From the NCBI RefSeq assembly GCF_900156265.1, contig NZ_FTNE01000007.1, forward strand, positions 1 through 64,000: DNA of 64,000 nucleotides, written 5' to 3'. Shown here piece by piece: positions 51,257 through 61,395 of this stretch (its first letter is position 1; every line of letters starts with the position of its first letter). The DNA is from Acidiphilium rubrum (lineage in GTDB: Bacteria; Pseudomonadota; Alphaproteobacteria; Acetobacterales; Acetobacteraceae). The translations under genes and the position numbers were made by a program. The notes under the pieces were generated by a model. It was not told the origin of the DNA. It made no database searches and saw only the letters and a list, made by a program, of their open reading frames with translations.

Positions 51257-52474
51257 ATGTCCACCGAAATCAAGGTCCCGACTCTGGGCGAAAGCGTCAC
51301 GACCGCGACGGTTGCGCGCTGGATTAAAAAAGTCGGCGAGCGGGTCGAGCGGGACGAGGCGATCGTCGAGCTTGAAACCGACAAGGTGACGGTGGAGGTC
51401 AATGCCCCGGCGGCCGGTACGATCGAGGCGATTGCGGCGGATGAGGGGGCGGAGGTCGAAGTTGGCGCGCTGCTCGGCACGATCGGTGCCGGTGATGGTG
51501 CGGCTGCCGCGCCTGCCAAGGCCGAGCCGAAGCCCGCGGCCAACCCGCCGGCCGGCGTGACCGCGCCGCCGCCGCCGTCTGGCCCGGTTGCCCGCAGCGG
51601 CCACGCGCCGATGCCGGCGGCCCAGAAAATGATGACCGAGACCAAGGTTGCGCCGGCCCAGATCGATGGTTCGGGCAAGGATGGCAGGATCACCAAGGGC
51701 GACGTGATCGCGTTTCTCGACAAGCCGGCCGAAAAGCCGGTTGCGGCACCGAAGGCGCCCCGTACCGAGGATGTGCGCGAGGAGCGGGTGAAAATGACCC
51801 GTCTGCGCCGCACCATCGCGGCGCGGCTGAAGGAGGCGCAGAACAACGCCGCCATGCTGACCACGTTCAACGAGGTCGACATGGGGGCGGTGATGGCGCT
51901 GCGTTCGGAATACAAGGACGCGTTCGAGAAGAAGCACAAGGGTGTGCGCCTTGGTTTCATGAGCTTTTTCGTCAAGGCGTGCGTTGCCGCGCTGCGCGAG
52001 TTTCCGGCGGTCAATGCCGAGATCGACGGTGACGAAATTGTCTACAAGAACTTCGTGAACATGGGCATTGCCGTCAGCAGCCCGAACGGGCTGGTGGTGC
52101 CGGTGCTGCGCGATGCGGATCAGATGAGTTTTCCGCAGATCGAGGCGGCGATTGCCGGGTTCGGCAAGCGGGCGCGCGATGGGGCGCTGAAGCTCGATGA
52201 GCTTTCGGGTGGTACGTTCTCGATCACCAACGGCGGCGTGTTCGGCTCGTTGATGTCGACGCCGATCTTGAACCCGCCGCAATCGGCGATCATGGGGATG
52301 CACAAGATCCAGGATCGGCCGATGGCGATCGGCGGCAAGGTGGAAATCCGGCCGATGATGTATCTGGCGGTCTCTTATGATCACCGGATCATCGATGGGC
52401 GCGAGGCGGTTTCGTTCCTGGTGCGGGTGAAGGAGAGCATCGAGGATCCGCGCCGGCTGATGCTGGAGATCTAG
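51257..52474 (+). CDS. sucB: Dihydrolipoyl succinyltransferase (2-oxoglutarate dehydrogenase E2)
   Basis: A 405-residue protein with one lipoyl domain (lipoyl Lys43 in [18 protein letters not shown]), an Ala/Pro linker, a peripheral-subunit-binding domain ([20 protein letters not shown]), and the catalytic core ending with the active-site His in [20 protein letters not shown]. It follows sucA by 24 bp with AGGAGAGG upstream. Confidence 0.96.
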   Translation: MSTEIKVPTLGESVTTATVARWIKKVGERVERDEAIVELETDKVTVEVNAPAAGTIEAIAADEGAEVEVGALLGTIGAGDGAAAAPAKAEPKPAANPPAGVTAPPPPSGPVARSGHAPMPAAQKMMTETKVAPAQIDGSGKDGRITKGDVIAFLDKPAEKPVAAPKAPRTEDVREERVKMTRLRRTIAARLKEAQNNAAMLTTFNEVDMGAVMALRSEYKDAFEKKHKGVRLGFMSFFVKACVAALREFPAVNAEIDGDEIVYKNFVNMGIAVSSPNGLVVPVLRDADQMSFPQIEAAIAGFGKRARDGALKLDELSGGTFSITNGGVFGSLMSTPILNPPQSAIMGMHKIQDRPMAIGGKVEIRPMMYLAVSYDHRIIDGREAVSFLVRVKESIEDPRRLMLEI

Positions 52475-52515
52475 CCCGACGATCGCTCGTGAGCATCGTG
52501 CCTCGGCAAAGGCCA

Positions 52516-52573
52516 TCCCGGGGCACGAGCTGAACTAATAAAAGTTTTTTGGTTCTTTTTTACAAAAAAGAAC
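52516..52573. repeat. Half copy of the palindromic element (copy E)
   Basis: Contains part of the core (CCGGGGCACGAGCTGAACTAA) and only the right palindrome GTTCTTTTTT-AC-AAAAAAGAAC. The left palindrome is absent. It lies between sucB and lpd and could attenuate lpd transcription or stabilise the upstream mRNA. Confidence 0.75.
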
Positions 52574-52596
52574 TGCTTCCTAAAGGATTTCACCTA

Positions 52597-53988
52597 ATGC
52601 CAGACCAGTTCGACCTCATCGTCATCGGCGCCGGCCCCGGCGGTTACGTGTGCGCCATCCGGGCCGCCCAGCTGGGGATGAAGGTTGCCTGCGTCGAGAA
52701 GCGGGCGACGCTGGGGGGAACATGCCTGAATGTCGGGTGCATTCCCTCGAAGGCGTTGCTGCAATCCTCGGAGAATTATCATGCGCTGCTGCATGGGTTC
52801 GCGCAGCATGGGGTGATGGCCAAGGAGGTTTCGTTCGACCTGCCGACAATGATGGGGCACAAGGACGAGGTGGTCGGCGCCAATACCAAGGGCGTCGAGT
52901 TTTTGTTCAAGAAGAACAGGATCACCTGGCTGAAGGGGGCGGCAGCGTTCAAGTCCGCCGATATGATTACTGTTGAAGGCGTTGATTATACGGCAAAACA
53001 TATCGTCATCGCGACCGGTAGCGAGAGCGTGCCGCTGCCTGGTGTGGAGATCGATGAGGTCAGCATCGTCACCTCGACTGGCGCGATCGCGCTGGCGTCG
53101 GTGCCGAAGCATCTGGTGGTGATCGGTGGTGGCTATATCGGGCTGGAACTCGGCAGCGTCTGGCGCCGGCTGGGGGCCGAGGTGACGGTGGTCGAATATC
53201 TCGACCGTCTGGTGCCGACGATGGATGGCGAGATCGCGACCAGTTTTCAGAAAATTCTGACCAAGCTCGGCATGAAGTTCAAGCTGGGCACCAAGGTGAC
53301 CGGTGCAACCAAGACCGATGCCGGCGTGACTCTGATGCTTGAACCGGCCAAGGGCGGGGCGGCGGAAACGCTGCAATCCGATGTCGTGCTGGTCGCGATC
53401 GGCCGGCGGGCGCATACCGAGGGGCTGGGGCTGGATGGTGTCGGCGTTGCGACCGATGAGCGCGGCCGGGTCAAGACCGACGGGCATTTCGCCACCAATG
53501 TCAAAGGCATTTACGCGATCGGCGATGTGATCGCCGGGGCGATGCTGGCCCACAAGGCCGAGGAAGAGGGCGTTGCGCTGGCGGAATTGCTGGCGGGGCA
53601 GGCCGGGCATGTCAACTATGGGGCGATCCCCGGCGTGGTGTACACATGGCCGGAGGTTGCCTCGGTCGGCAAGACCGAGGAAGAGCTCAAGGCCGAGGGC
53701 GTGGCGTACAAGAGCGGCAAGTTTCCGTTCATGGCGAACGGGCGCGCGCGCGCGATGGGCGACACTGACGGTTTCGTCAAAATCCTGTCCGACAAGACGA
53801 CCGACCAGGTGCTGGGCGCGCATATCATCGGGCCCGATGCCGGCACGATGATCGCGGAGCTGGTGCTGGCGATGGAGTTCGGCGCTTCGGCCGAGGATAT
53901 CGCCCGGACCAGCCACGCCCATCCGACGCTGAACGAGGCGGTGAAAGAGGCGGCGCTCGCGGTTGATGGGCGGGCTCTGCATATTTGA
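52597..53988 (+). CDS. lpd: Dihydrolipoyl dehydrogenase (E3)
   Basis: A 463-residue flavoprotein. FAD binding is at [20 protein letters not shown], the redox-active disulfide at [16 protein letters not shown] (Cys43, Cys48), NAD binding at [20 protein letters not shown], and the C-terminal active-site His at [15 protein letters not shown]. It reoxidises dihydrolipoamide of the SucAB complex. ATG 52597 has AAAGGA 9 nt upstream; the in-frame sequence before it belongs to the repeat. Confidence 0.96.
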   Translation: MPDQFDLIVIGAGPGGYVCAIRAAQLGMKVACVEKRATLGGTCLNVGCIPSKALLQSSENYHALLHGFAQHGVMAKEVSFDLPTMMGHKDEVVGANTKGVEFLFKKNRITWLKGAAAFKSADMITVEGVDYTAKHIVIATGSESVPLPGVEIDEVSIVTSTGAIALASVPKHLVVIGGGYIGLELGSVWRRLGAEVTVVEYLDRLVPTMDGEIATSFQKILTKLGMKFKLGTKVTGATKTDAGVTLMLEPAKGGAAETLQSDVVLVAIGRRAHTEGLGLDGVGVATDERGRVKTDGHFATNVKGIYAIGDVIAGAMLAHKAEEEGVALAELLAGQAGHVNYGAIPGVVYTWPEVASVGKTEEELKAEGVAYKSGKFPFMANGRARAMGDTDGFVKILSDKTTDQVLGAHIIGPDAGTMIAELVLAMEFGASAEDIARTSHAHPTLNEAVKEAALAVDGRALHI

Positions 53989-54156
53989 GCCAGCTTGCGC
54001 GATCGGCGACGCGCTGCGCGATAAATTTCTGGCTGTCCTTCAACCGTCCTCTTGCATCGACCGGGTGAAATCACCAAAAGTTAATCTACTGGGAATGATT
54101 TCTGGTATGAGCCTGAGCAGGCTGCGTGACTTGTCTCAGGCCATTGGCGTCTCAGC

Positions 54157-55842
54157 ATGGATCGGACCGTCAGGTGCAGCTTTGTTGCGAATCTGGACCG
54201 CCACAACATGGATCATAGCCAACTTACGCCGGGCTCCGATACGCGCAGCCTGATCAGCGCGTTCGATTGGGGCGCGACGGTGTTGGGTGCGCGCCATGAT
54301 TGGCCGGCCGCGCGTTGCTGCGCCGTCGATTTGGCGTTGCGGTCACACGCCCCGATTGCCCTGCTCCTGGGGTCTACCGGGATTCTGGTCTATAACGACG
54401 CTTACGCGGCGCTGATCGGTACGCGGCATCCGCGGGCGCTCGGCATGGCCGTGGCGGACGCGTTTCCGGAATACGCATCGTTCTGCCGGTCGGTGATCGA
54501 GCGCGTCGGCCGGGGCGAGGCGGTGCTGTTGTCTGACTCCGCGCTTGGCACGGCTGAACTGGCGGCGGCGCAGCGGTGCGGGATCGATATCAGCTATACG
54601 CCGATCATGGCAGACGGGAACCGCGTCGATGGCGTGTTCGCGGTGATCATGGCAACGACCGCGCGCGTGCGCGAGCGTGAGGGCATCGCGTCCGGCTTGC
54701 GCCAGAGCGAGAAAATGGCGGCGATCGGTCAGTTGACCGGCGGGATTGCCCATGACTTCAATAATTTATTGGCCGGTATTATCGGCAATCTCGATATGCT
54801 CACGACGCGTCTGGCGCAGCGTGATCTGACATCGGCGGAATCCTATTTGGCCGGGGCGCGCAGTGCCGCCAGCCGGGCTGCGGGGCTGACGCAACGGCTG
54901 CTGGCGTTTTCGGGCAGGCAATCCCTGATGCCGACGGTGATCGACATCCCAGGGTTCCTGCTCGACATCGAGGAATTGCTCAGCCACACGGTCGGCCCGG
55001 CGATCGAACTGCGGACGCGGTGCGACCCTGCGGTCGGCACCGCGGTCTGTGACCATCATCAGCTGGAAAACGCGCTGCTCAATCTGGCGATCAACGCGCG
55101 TGACGCGATGCCGGACGGCGGACGCCTGACGATCGAGGCGTGTAACCGGACGCTCGATATACCAGGTGCCGGTGCTGCCCACACGGCCGGAGCGTATGTC
55201 GTGGTATCGGTGATGGACACCGGTTGCGGCATGACCGAGGACGTGGCGGCGCGGGCGTTCGATCCGTTCTTTACCACCAGGAAGGGCGGCCAGGGCACCG
55301 GGCTTGGCCTGTCGATGATTTACGGTTTTCTCAAACAATCCGGCGGTCACGTCGAATTACAGAGCCGGCCGGGCATGGGGACGATCGTCCGCCTGTTCAT
55401 TCCACGTGAAACCGCTACCGATGCGATCGACGGGGCGGATTCCGCCACGCAGGCGCCGCAGCGCGGGGCCGAGGGCGTCATTTTGGTCGTGGACGATGAG
55501 CCCGATTTGCGCGCGCTGCTGGCCGAAATGCTCGAGGGGCTCGGCTTTTCGGTGGTGCAGGCGCCCGATGCCGCGGCGGCGCTCGACGTGCTGTCCGCAT
55601 CCGGGCGGATTGATCTGCTGATTTCCGACATCGGGTTACGTGGGGCGATGGACGGGCGCTGCCTGGTCGATGCGGCGCATGCGCTGCGGCCGGGGTTGCC
55701 GGTGCTGTTCATCACCGGGCTGAGTGCCGGGAGCGATGCCGCCCGTGTCGTGACCGGGCCGCGGGTCGAACTGTTGAGAAAACCGTTTTCCTTCAGCGCG
55801 TTCGAAGACCGCGTCGAACGGCTGCTGGAGCGCGTGGCATGA
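54157..55842 (+). CDS. PAS-like hybrid sensor histidine kinase with receiver domain
   Basis: A soluble 561-residue sensor. Residues about 30-170 are a PAS-like input of the type AFDWGATVLGARHDWPAAR...IALLLGSTGILVYNDAYAAL. The H-box is GGIAHDFNNLL with His199, the ATPase motifs are LLNLAINARDAMPDGGRLTI (N-box) and TGCGMTEDVAARAFDPFFTT (G1), and the C-terminal receiver starts at VILVVDDEPDLRALLAEMLE with the phospho-Asp in LLISDIGLRGAMDG. No transmembrane segment, so it senses a cytosolic signal. No cognate regulator lies next to it. An alternative start is ATG 54208. Confidence 0.88.
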   Translation: MDRTVRCSFVANLDRHNMDHSQLTPGSDTRSLISAFDWGATVLGARHDWPAARCCAVDLALRSHAPIALLLGSTGILVYNDAYAALIGTRHPRALGMAVADAFPEYASFCRSVIERVGRGEAVLLSDSALGTAELAAAQRCGIDISYTPIMADGNRVDGVFAVIMATTARVREREGIASGLRQSEKMAAIGQLTGGIAHDFNNLLAGIIGNLDMLTTRLAQRDLTSAESYLAGARSAASRAAGLTQRLLAFSGRQSLMPTVIDIPGFLLDIEELLSHTVGPAIELRTRCDPAVGTAVCDHHQLENALLNLAINARDAMPDGGRLTIEACNRTLDIPGAGAAHTAGAYVVVSVMDTGCGMTEDVAARAFDPFFTTRKGGQGTGLGLSMIYGFLKQSGGHVELQSRPGMGTIVRLFIPRETATDAIDGADSATQAPQRGAEGVILVVDDEPDLRALLAEMLEGLGFSVVQAPDAAAALDVLSASGRIDLLISDIGLRGAMDGRCLVDAAHALRPGLPVLFITGLSAGSDAARVVTGPRVELLRKPFSFSAFEDRVERLLERVA

Positions 55843-55861
55843 CGCGCGGGTGCCTGGACGG

Positions 55862-56890
55862 TCAGTGCGCGATGATGTCGCGCAGCGCCGCGGCCTGATC
55901 CGGCCATTCCGGTAGCGTGCGGGCGTGGGCCCAGGCGATGCCGCCCATTTCGGCGCGCAGCGCAGGGCTGAAGATCAGCCGGCGGAGCGCTTTTGCGAGT
56001 TGGGCGACATCATCGACCGGGGCGACGATTCCGGCACCGGTTGCAACGAGGCTGCCGGCGGCACCGCCATCGGTGATGGCGACGGGCAGGCCACGCGCCA
56101 TCGCTTCGGCGATCACCATGCCGAAGCCTTCGAATCGGGTTGCCAGGGCGAATAGATCGGCGCGCGCCCAAGCGGTATCGAGGGCAGCACCTTCGAGTGC
56201 GCCGTGTCGCTCTACCCGGCCGGACAGGCCGGCTTGCTCGATCAGCGTATCGAGGCTGTGAGCATAGGTTTCATCGCGCGGTTCGCCTGCCAGGATCAGA
56301 CGCCAGTCGAGGTCGGTGAGGGTCGCGAGGGCTTTCAGCAGGACATCATGGCCTTTGCGATAGGTGAGGGTCGCAAGGGACAGAATGGTGCAGGGCGCGC
56401 CGAACGGCGCATCGGCATCGATCGGGCGGCGGGTCTGGTGATCGGTGCCGGGGACCAGAACATGCAGCCGGTTGGCTGGTACGCCGAATTCCTGGGTAAG
56501 GCGCTCCGCGATCGGCGCGCTGGCCGCGATGACTTTGCGGAAACCGGGCAACACGGACAGTTCGAGCGCCTTGAGCGCGCGGCGGCGCGGCTCGGGCGTG
56601 CCAGGTTCCAGCGCCGTTGGGTGATGGATCAGGGCGACGGCTCCGCGTGCCTGCAGCGCGGGGATGATGGCCTCCGCGTATTCGAACGCGGCACCTTCGA
56701 CGATGATCGAGGCTGATGGATCGAACCGCTCGGCGAAATCGGGCGCAGGTGGTGACGCCAAGGCAATCACCTCGGCGGTGCCGCCCATGTCGTTCCAGGC
56801 GGCGAGCAGGCGGCGATGGTAGAACGATGCGCCGGAGACGGATTCGAACGGCGCGATCGTGATCAGAATGAGACGCATGAGATTGGCCAT
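55862..56890 (-). CDS. GT4-family glycosyltransferase
   Basis: A 342-residue GT-B enzyme. It begins LILITIAPFESVSGASFYHR; the donor-binding half has ILSLATLTYRKGHDVLLKAL and the EX7E-type region FALATRFEGFGMVIAEAMAR. The acceptor is unknown. It shares the strand and orientation of the flagellar genes (45 bp from the FlgN-like gene), so flagellin glycosylation is possible but not shown. ATG 56890 or 56878 can serve as start. Confidence 0.88.
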   Translation of the reverse strand: MANLMRLILITIAPFESVSGASFYHRRLLAAWNDMGGTAEVIALASPPAPDFAERFDPSASIIVEGAAFEYAEAIIPALQARGAVALIHHPTALEPGTPEPRRRALKALELSVLPGFRKVIAASAPIAERLTQEFGVPANRLHVLVPGTDHQTRRPIDADAPFGAPCTILSLATLTYRKGHDVLLKALATLTDLDWRLILAGEPRDETYAHSLDTLIEQAGLSGRVERHGALEGAALDTAWARADLFALATRFEGFGMVIAEAMARGLPVAITDGGAAGSLVATGAGIVAPVDDVAQLAKALRRLIFSPALRAEMGGIAWAHARTLPEWPDQAAALRDIIAH

Positions 56891-56934
56891 GCCATAGCGC
56901 GCCGACAGTGACCAGAGATTGGCCGCTTGGGCGG

Positions 56935-57357
56935 TTATGCACGCAGCGTCAGCGCGACCGGCGCTGTATTCCGGTGGGATGATTCGGCACCGTTGTGGCC
57001 AGGATAATGGCCGTCGAGCGGTTCAGGGTCGATCGCTTGCAGGATGGTCGCGATGACGCGTTGCTGCGTGTCGATCGAGCGGCGCAGCAACAGGCGGTTC
57101 TGCTCGATCGCGCTGTCCAGCCGGCGGTGCAGCGCCTCCGGCATCAGGCGTGGCGAGGGCGGTTGATGATGGGTGAGGCTTTCGAGCGAAACGATCGCAA
57201 GGCGTTTGGCATCGGCGAGCGCGCCGCTGGCACCGAAATCCGATTGGCGCAATGCTTTGTTTTCCGCCTCAAGCACTGTGGTGAGGGTGGTCACCGCATC
57301 GAGCAGCGGTGAGGGTTCCGGTGGCGGGACGATTTTGGCGGGGGATTTGGTGATCAT
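56935..57357 (-). CDS. FlgN-like flagellar export chaperone candidate
   Basis: A 140-residue, largely helical protein (LLDAVTTLTTVLEAENKALR; LHRRLDSAIEQNRLLLRRSI). Size, helical content and position after flgJ (4-bp ATGA overlap) resemble FlgN-type chaperones of hook-associated proteins. Sequence similarity is weak, so the name is tentative. Confidence 0.6.
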   Translation of the reverse strand: MITKSPAKIVPPPEPSPLLDAVTTLTTVLEAENKALRQSDFGASGALADAKRLAIVSLESLTHHQPPSPRLMPEALHRRLDSAIEQNRLLLRRSIDTQQRVIATILQAIDPEPLDGHYPGHNGAESSHRNTAPVALTLRA

Positions 57358-57692
57358 TTTTTGACTCCTGTCGACATGCGGAACGCCGGTGCGGGGCCCT
57401 GTTTTGCCTGTTCGCCGGCCAAGGTGGTTTCGATCATCGGCGTGAGGCCGAGGCCGCCGCGCGCTTCCATCGATTTGGCGATGGCATCGATCAGGAAGGG
57501 CTGAAACTGTCGAGCGGCGGTGCCGCCGCCGAACGGGGCATCGGCCTTGCCCATGGTCTCGAAGATCGGTTTCAGAAACTGGGCGATCGCCATGGCTTCG
57601 AATTTCTGCGCGGTAGCATCCGTCGTGCGCGCTGCCGGGATCGTGCGGGTCGCCGGCGGCAGGATCGGGACCGATCCGATGGTACCGCTCAT
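57354..57692 (-). CDS. flgJ: Rod-binding protein FlgJ (N-terminal type only)
   Basis: A 112-residue protein corresponding to the rod-scaffolding domain: AQKFEAMAIAQFLKPIFETM then QFQPFLIDAIAKSMEARGGL. The muramidase domain of enterobacterial FlgJ is absent, as is normal in alphaproteobacteria. It overlaps flgI and the FlgN-like gene by 4 bp each. Confidence 0.85.
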   Translation of the reverse strand: MSGTIGSVPILPPATRTIPAARTTDATAQKFEAMAIAQFLKPIFETMGKADAPFGGGTAARQFQPFLIDAIAKSMEARGGLGLTPMIETTLAGEQAKQGPAPAFRMSTGVKK

Positions 57693-58849
57693 TGCACGAT
57701 CAACTGGGCTTGCAGCGCGCCGGCCGCCTTGATCGCCTGGAGAATGCTGATCATGTCGTGGGGTGCGACCCCGAGGGAGTTCAGCCCGCTGACCAACTGG
57801 CGCAGACTGACGCTGCCTTTGACGATTGCCATTTTCTTGCCTTTGCCTTTCTTGACCGAGATTGTGGTTTGCGCGGTCGCAACCGTCTGCCCGTTGGAGA
57901 GCGGGCCCGGTTGGCTGACCACCGGCGTGTTGGTGACCTGCACGGTCAGATTGCCCTGCGCGATGGCGACCGTGCTGATCCGCACATCCGCCCCCATCAC
58001 GATGGTGCCGGTGGCTTCATCGACCACGACCGTCGCCGGTGAGGACGGCTCCACTTTCAGATCCTCGATCGCGGCCAGGTCGCTGACGACGTTGCGGCCT
58101 TTCAGGTCGAGCGTAATGGTTCGCGGATCGTCCATCGTGGCGATGCCAGGCCCCAGATCGGTGTTGATCGCGTCCGCGATTCGTTCGGCGGTGGTGAAAT
58201 CGGGGTTGCGCAATTCGAGTTTCGGATCGGTCTGGGTGGCGAGGGTGAAATTGACCGACCGCTCGACGATGGCACCGTTGGTGATGCGGCCGACCGTCGG
58301 CACGCCTTGGGTGAAGGAGGAATTGGCACCGCTCGCCTTGATCGCGCCGGTGACCAGCGAGCCCTGCGCCACGGCATAGACCTGGCCATCCGCGCCCAGC
58401 AGCGGGGTGACCAGCAAGGTGCCGCCGGTGAGGTCCTTTGCATCGCCCAGGGCTGAAACGGTGACGTCGATCTGTTCGCCGCTGTGGGAAAACGCCGGCA
58501 GATTGGCCGTCACCATGACCGCGGCGATATCCTTGGTTTGCAGGCTGGCGGCTTGATCTTCGGTGTTGACGCCCAGGCGTTCGAGCATGCCGATCAGCGA
58601 CTGGCGGGTAAAGATCGCGTTGTTGAGCGAATCGCCGGTGCCGTTGAGCCCCACCACCAGCCCGTAGCCGATCAATTGGTTATCGCGGATGCCTTGGATA
58701 TCCGTGATGTCCTTGATACGGACCTGCGCCCGCGCCGTGCCGATGCTGGCAAGGGGCAATATGGCCAACACGCCGGCGATGACCATCAGGCCGAAGCGCC
58801 GCAGGATCGGCCGGGATGGGGCGGGCTGCGATGATACGATTGTGCTCAC
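57689..58849 (-). CDS. flgI: Flagellar P-ring protein
   Basis: A 386-residue periplasmic protein. The signal peptide is LMVIAGVLAILPLASIGTARA; the mature start RIKDITDIQGIRDNQLIGYG and VGLNGTGDSLNNAIFTRQSL are signature FlgI segments, and the end VAPHDMISILQAIKAAGALQ is typical. It forms the P ring around the rod. The start is a GTG with CCGGA nearby. Divergent to fliX. Confidence 0.96.
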   Translation of the reverse strand: MSTIVSSQPAPSRPILRRFGLMVIAGVLAILPLASIGTARAQVRIKDITDIQGIRDNQLIGYGLVVGLNGTGDSLNNAIFTRQSLIGMLERLGVNTEDQAASLQTKDIAAVMVTANLPAFSHSGEQIDVTVSALGDAKDLTGGTLLVTPLLGADGQVYAVAQGSLVTGAIKASGANSSFTQGVPTVGRITNGAIVERSVNFTLATQTDPKLELRNPDFTTAERIADAINTDLGPGIATMDDPRTITLDLKGRNVVSDLAAIEDLKVEPSSPATVVVDEATGTIVMGADVRISTVAIAQGNLTVQVTNTPVVSQPGPLSNGQTVATAQTTISVKKGKGKKMAIVKGSVSLRQLVSGLNSLGVAPHDMISILQAIKAAGALQAQLIVQ

Positions 58850-58945
58850 AAATCCGGTTATCGCAGTAAAAAGTTAATACTTTGCAGCTAAACATGCGTT
58901 CGTCGGCAAAATTGCAAAACGCGCAAAACGCTTCGAGGAGTTGGC

Positions 58946-59338
58946 ATGACACGGGTTTCAGCATTGTCCGGGGTCGCTCCGGTCCGGTCCGGCGGCACGG
59001 CCGCCAGAGCCGCCAACGCCGGTTTCACGCCGCGCCAGCCCGCCACGGCATCGGCGGGCCCGGTGTCGGCGGTCATTCCGGCCGGGCTGATCGCGCTGCA
59101 GGAGGATACCTGCCCGCAGCACCGCGACCGCTCGGCACGGCGCGGCGGCGAGCGCGTGCTCGGCGCCCTGGGCGCCATCCAGATCGCCACCCTGAGCGAG
59201 GATGGCGGTGCCGCGCTCGCCGCGCTGAACGACGCCATCGCGACCATGACCGAGCCTGCCGACCCGGTTTTGCGCCAGATCATTGTGGCAATCCGGCTGC
59301 GCGCCAAGGTGGAACTTGCGCGGCGTGACCAAATATGA
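58946..59338 (+). CDS. fliX: Flagellar assembly regulator FliX
   Basis: A 130-residue protein with a disordered Ala/Arg-rich N-terminus and a helical C-terminal half (GGERVLGALGAIQIATLSED; LRQIIVAIRLRAKVELARR). In Caulobacter FliX links flagellar assembly to the sigma-54 activator FlbD. Divergent to flgI with 96 bp between, the arrangement seen in other alphaproteobacteria. GAGGAG lies 6 nt before the ATG. Confidence 0.82.
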   Translation: MTRVSALSGVAPVRSGGTAARAANAGFTPRQPATASAGPVSAVIPAGLIALQEDTCPQHRDRSARRGGERVLGALGAIQIATLSEDGGAALAALNDAIATMTEPADPVLRQIIVAIRLRAKVELARRDQI

Positions 59339-59457
59339 CGGCTCGGTGAATTGCCGCAGCATGGCTCTTGGCGTCAGGCAGGGCCGAAGCTATAAGCCGC
59401 CTGCGCGCGGCCGATGGCGACCCCCGGCTGGCCGACTCGTTGGAGAGACTCATAATC

Positions 59458-59874
59458 ATGCTGATCACTCTCGCCCCGGATTATGTACCGAGTGACGATG
59501 AAGAATTCATGAATCCGATGCAGGTCGAGTATTTTCGCCAACGGCTGCTACGCTGGCGGCACGATCTGCTGATGGAAGCGAACGGCACCCTCGCCAGTCT
59601 TTCGGAGGGCGGTATTCTGGAGCCCGACATCACCGATCGGGCCAGCGTCGAAACCGACCGCGCGCTTGAGTTACGCACCCGCGACCGCGCGCGCAAGCTG
59701 ATCGGCAAGATCGATCAGGCAATGGCGCGGATCGAAGGCGGCACCTACGGCTATTGCGAGGAAACCGGCGAGCCGATCGGCTTGAAACGCCTGATGGCAC
59801 GGCCGATCGCCACATTGTCGATCGAGGCGCAGGAACGTCACGAGCGTCAGGAACGCATCCAGCGCGACGACTGA
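59458..59874 (+). CDS. dksA: RNA polymerase-binding protein DksA (reduced zinc finger)
   Basis: A 138-residue coiled-coil protein: EYFRQRLLRWRHDLLMEANG, then DRARKLIGKIDQAMARIEGG. The C-terminal finger reads YGYCEETGEPIGLKRLMARP, keeping one cysteine of the usual four; the second pair is replaced (LSIEAQERHERQ). This cysteine-poor form is common in alphaproteobacteria. It works with ppGpp at the RNA polymerase secondary channel. ATG 59458 is chosen, with GGAGAG about 10 nt upstream. Confidence 0.9.
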   Translation: MLITLAPDYVPSDDEEFMNPMQVEYFRQRLLRWRHDLLMEANGTLASLSEGGILEPDITDRASVETDRALELRTRDRARKLIGKIDQAMARIEGGTYGYCEETGEPIGLKRLMARPIATLSIEAQERHERQERIQRDD

Positions 59875-59934
59875 TGCCGGAGCGTGGCAGTGGCGGACAT
59901 TGTGGTTGCGCCGTCGCCGCGGTGTTGATCGAGT

Positions 59935-61391
59935 TTAGCGGAATCCGGGTTCGACGAAGCCGCGCAGCTTGCGCGAATGCAGCCGTTCGACGCCCTGGCG
60001 GCGCAGAATGTTCATGGTTTCGATGCCGATCATGATGTGTTGATCGATGCTGGTGCGGTAGAATTCATTGGCCATGCCGCGCAGTTTCAACTGCCCGTGC
60101 AGCGGCCGGTCCGATACGCAGAGCAGCGTGCCGTAGGGCACCCGAAACCTGAAGCCGTTGGCCGCGACGGTGGCGGACTCCATATCCACCGCAATCGCCC
60201 GGCTGCGGTTGAAGGCGGCGAAATACGTGTCGAGCTGGATTTCCCAGTTGCGGTTGTCGGTGGTCGCGACGGTGCCGGTGCGCAGCCGGGTTTTCAACTC
60301 ATGGTCGCGCAGGCCGGTGACCAGCGAGGTCGCTTCGGCCAGCGCCACCTGCACCTCCGCGATCGCGGGGACCGGCACCCACAGCGGCAGATCATCGTCG
60401 AGCACATGATCGGCGCGGACATAGCCATGCGCCAGCACGTAATCGCCGAGCACCTGGCCGCGCCGCAACCCGGCGCAATGGCCTACCATCAGCCAGCAAT
60501 GCGGCCGCAGCACCGCGATATGATCGGTGATGGTCTTGGCATTGCTCGGCCCGACGCCGATGTTGACCAGGGTGATGCCGTCGCCGTCCGGGCGTTTGAT
60601 ATGATAGGCGGGCATTTGCGGCAGATTGCGGCTGAATGCGTCGGGATCGATCGTGCCGCCCGCGGCGATCTCGATATCGCCGGGCCCGACGAAGGCGCTG
60701 ACCTCACCTGCCGCGAGTTGCGCGCGCGCATAGACCACGAAGGCATCGGCATAGCGCTGGTAATTGGTGAACAGCACAAAGGACTGGAAATGACCCGGGG
60801 CCGTGCCGGTGTAATGGTGCAGGCGCGCGATCGAATAATCGACCCGCTCGGCGGTGAACAGCGACAGCGGGTTCGGCGCATCAACCAGCGGCCGGTTGGT
60901 GCTGTTGGCGATCGCGTCGTTGATCGCCCATAGATCGGGCTTGGTCGAGCGATCGAGCAGCGCCTCGTAATCGAAATCGGCGGCGGCACCCGAGGCATCC
61001 GGGGCGGCGAACGCGAGCGGGATCGGCGTCGCGCTGGGGCCGACATGCACGGCACAGCCGTGGTGATGCATCAGCCGGCTGATCTGTTCGTGGTAGTAGG
61101 AACCGAAAATATCCGGCCGTGTCAGCGTCGTGCCATAGATGCCGGGTTCGAGAAACACGCCGTGCGACAGCCGCGCATCGACGTTGAGTTGCTCTTGCGC
61201 CACCGAAAACGCGACGTAGGGGTAGGGTGCCTCGACCGGGCCCGGCGCTTGTGGATCGGCCACCAGGGCGCGGAACCCGGCGCCGATCCGGGCGAGGCTC
61301 TGGTCGTAGATGCGGCGGATTTCATGGACTGCTGCCGCCGCATCCTCATAGGCGGTGAGCGGGCCGAGCGCGTTCAGGTTCAGCCGGGCGT

Positions 61392-61395
<4 letters not shown>
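59935..61395 (-). CDS. amn: AMP nucleosidase
   Basis: A 486-residue enzyme hydrolysing AMP to adenine and ribose 5-phosphate. The N-terminal Amn domain runs to about residue 170, and the phosphorylase-like domain contains TLVNIGVGPSNAKTITDHIA, LMVGHCAGLRRGQVLGDYVL, and AIAVDMESATVAANGFRFRV (the acidic catalytic/base-binding motif). ATG 61395 overlaps the stop of the MFS gene by 4 bp. Its place in an operon with a dihydropyrimidinase points to nucleobase salvage or catabolism. Confidence 0.94.

Noticed and set aside
58850-58945. Sigma-54 promoter between flgI and fliX
   Set aside because: A GGC...TTGCA pattern is present, but GG and GC are 7 bp apart and not 10.
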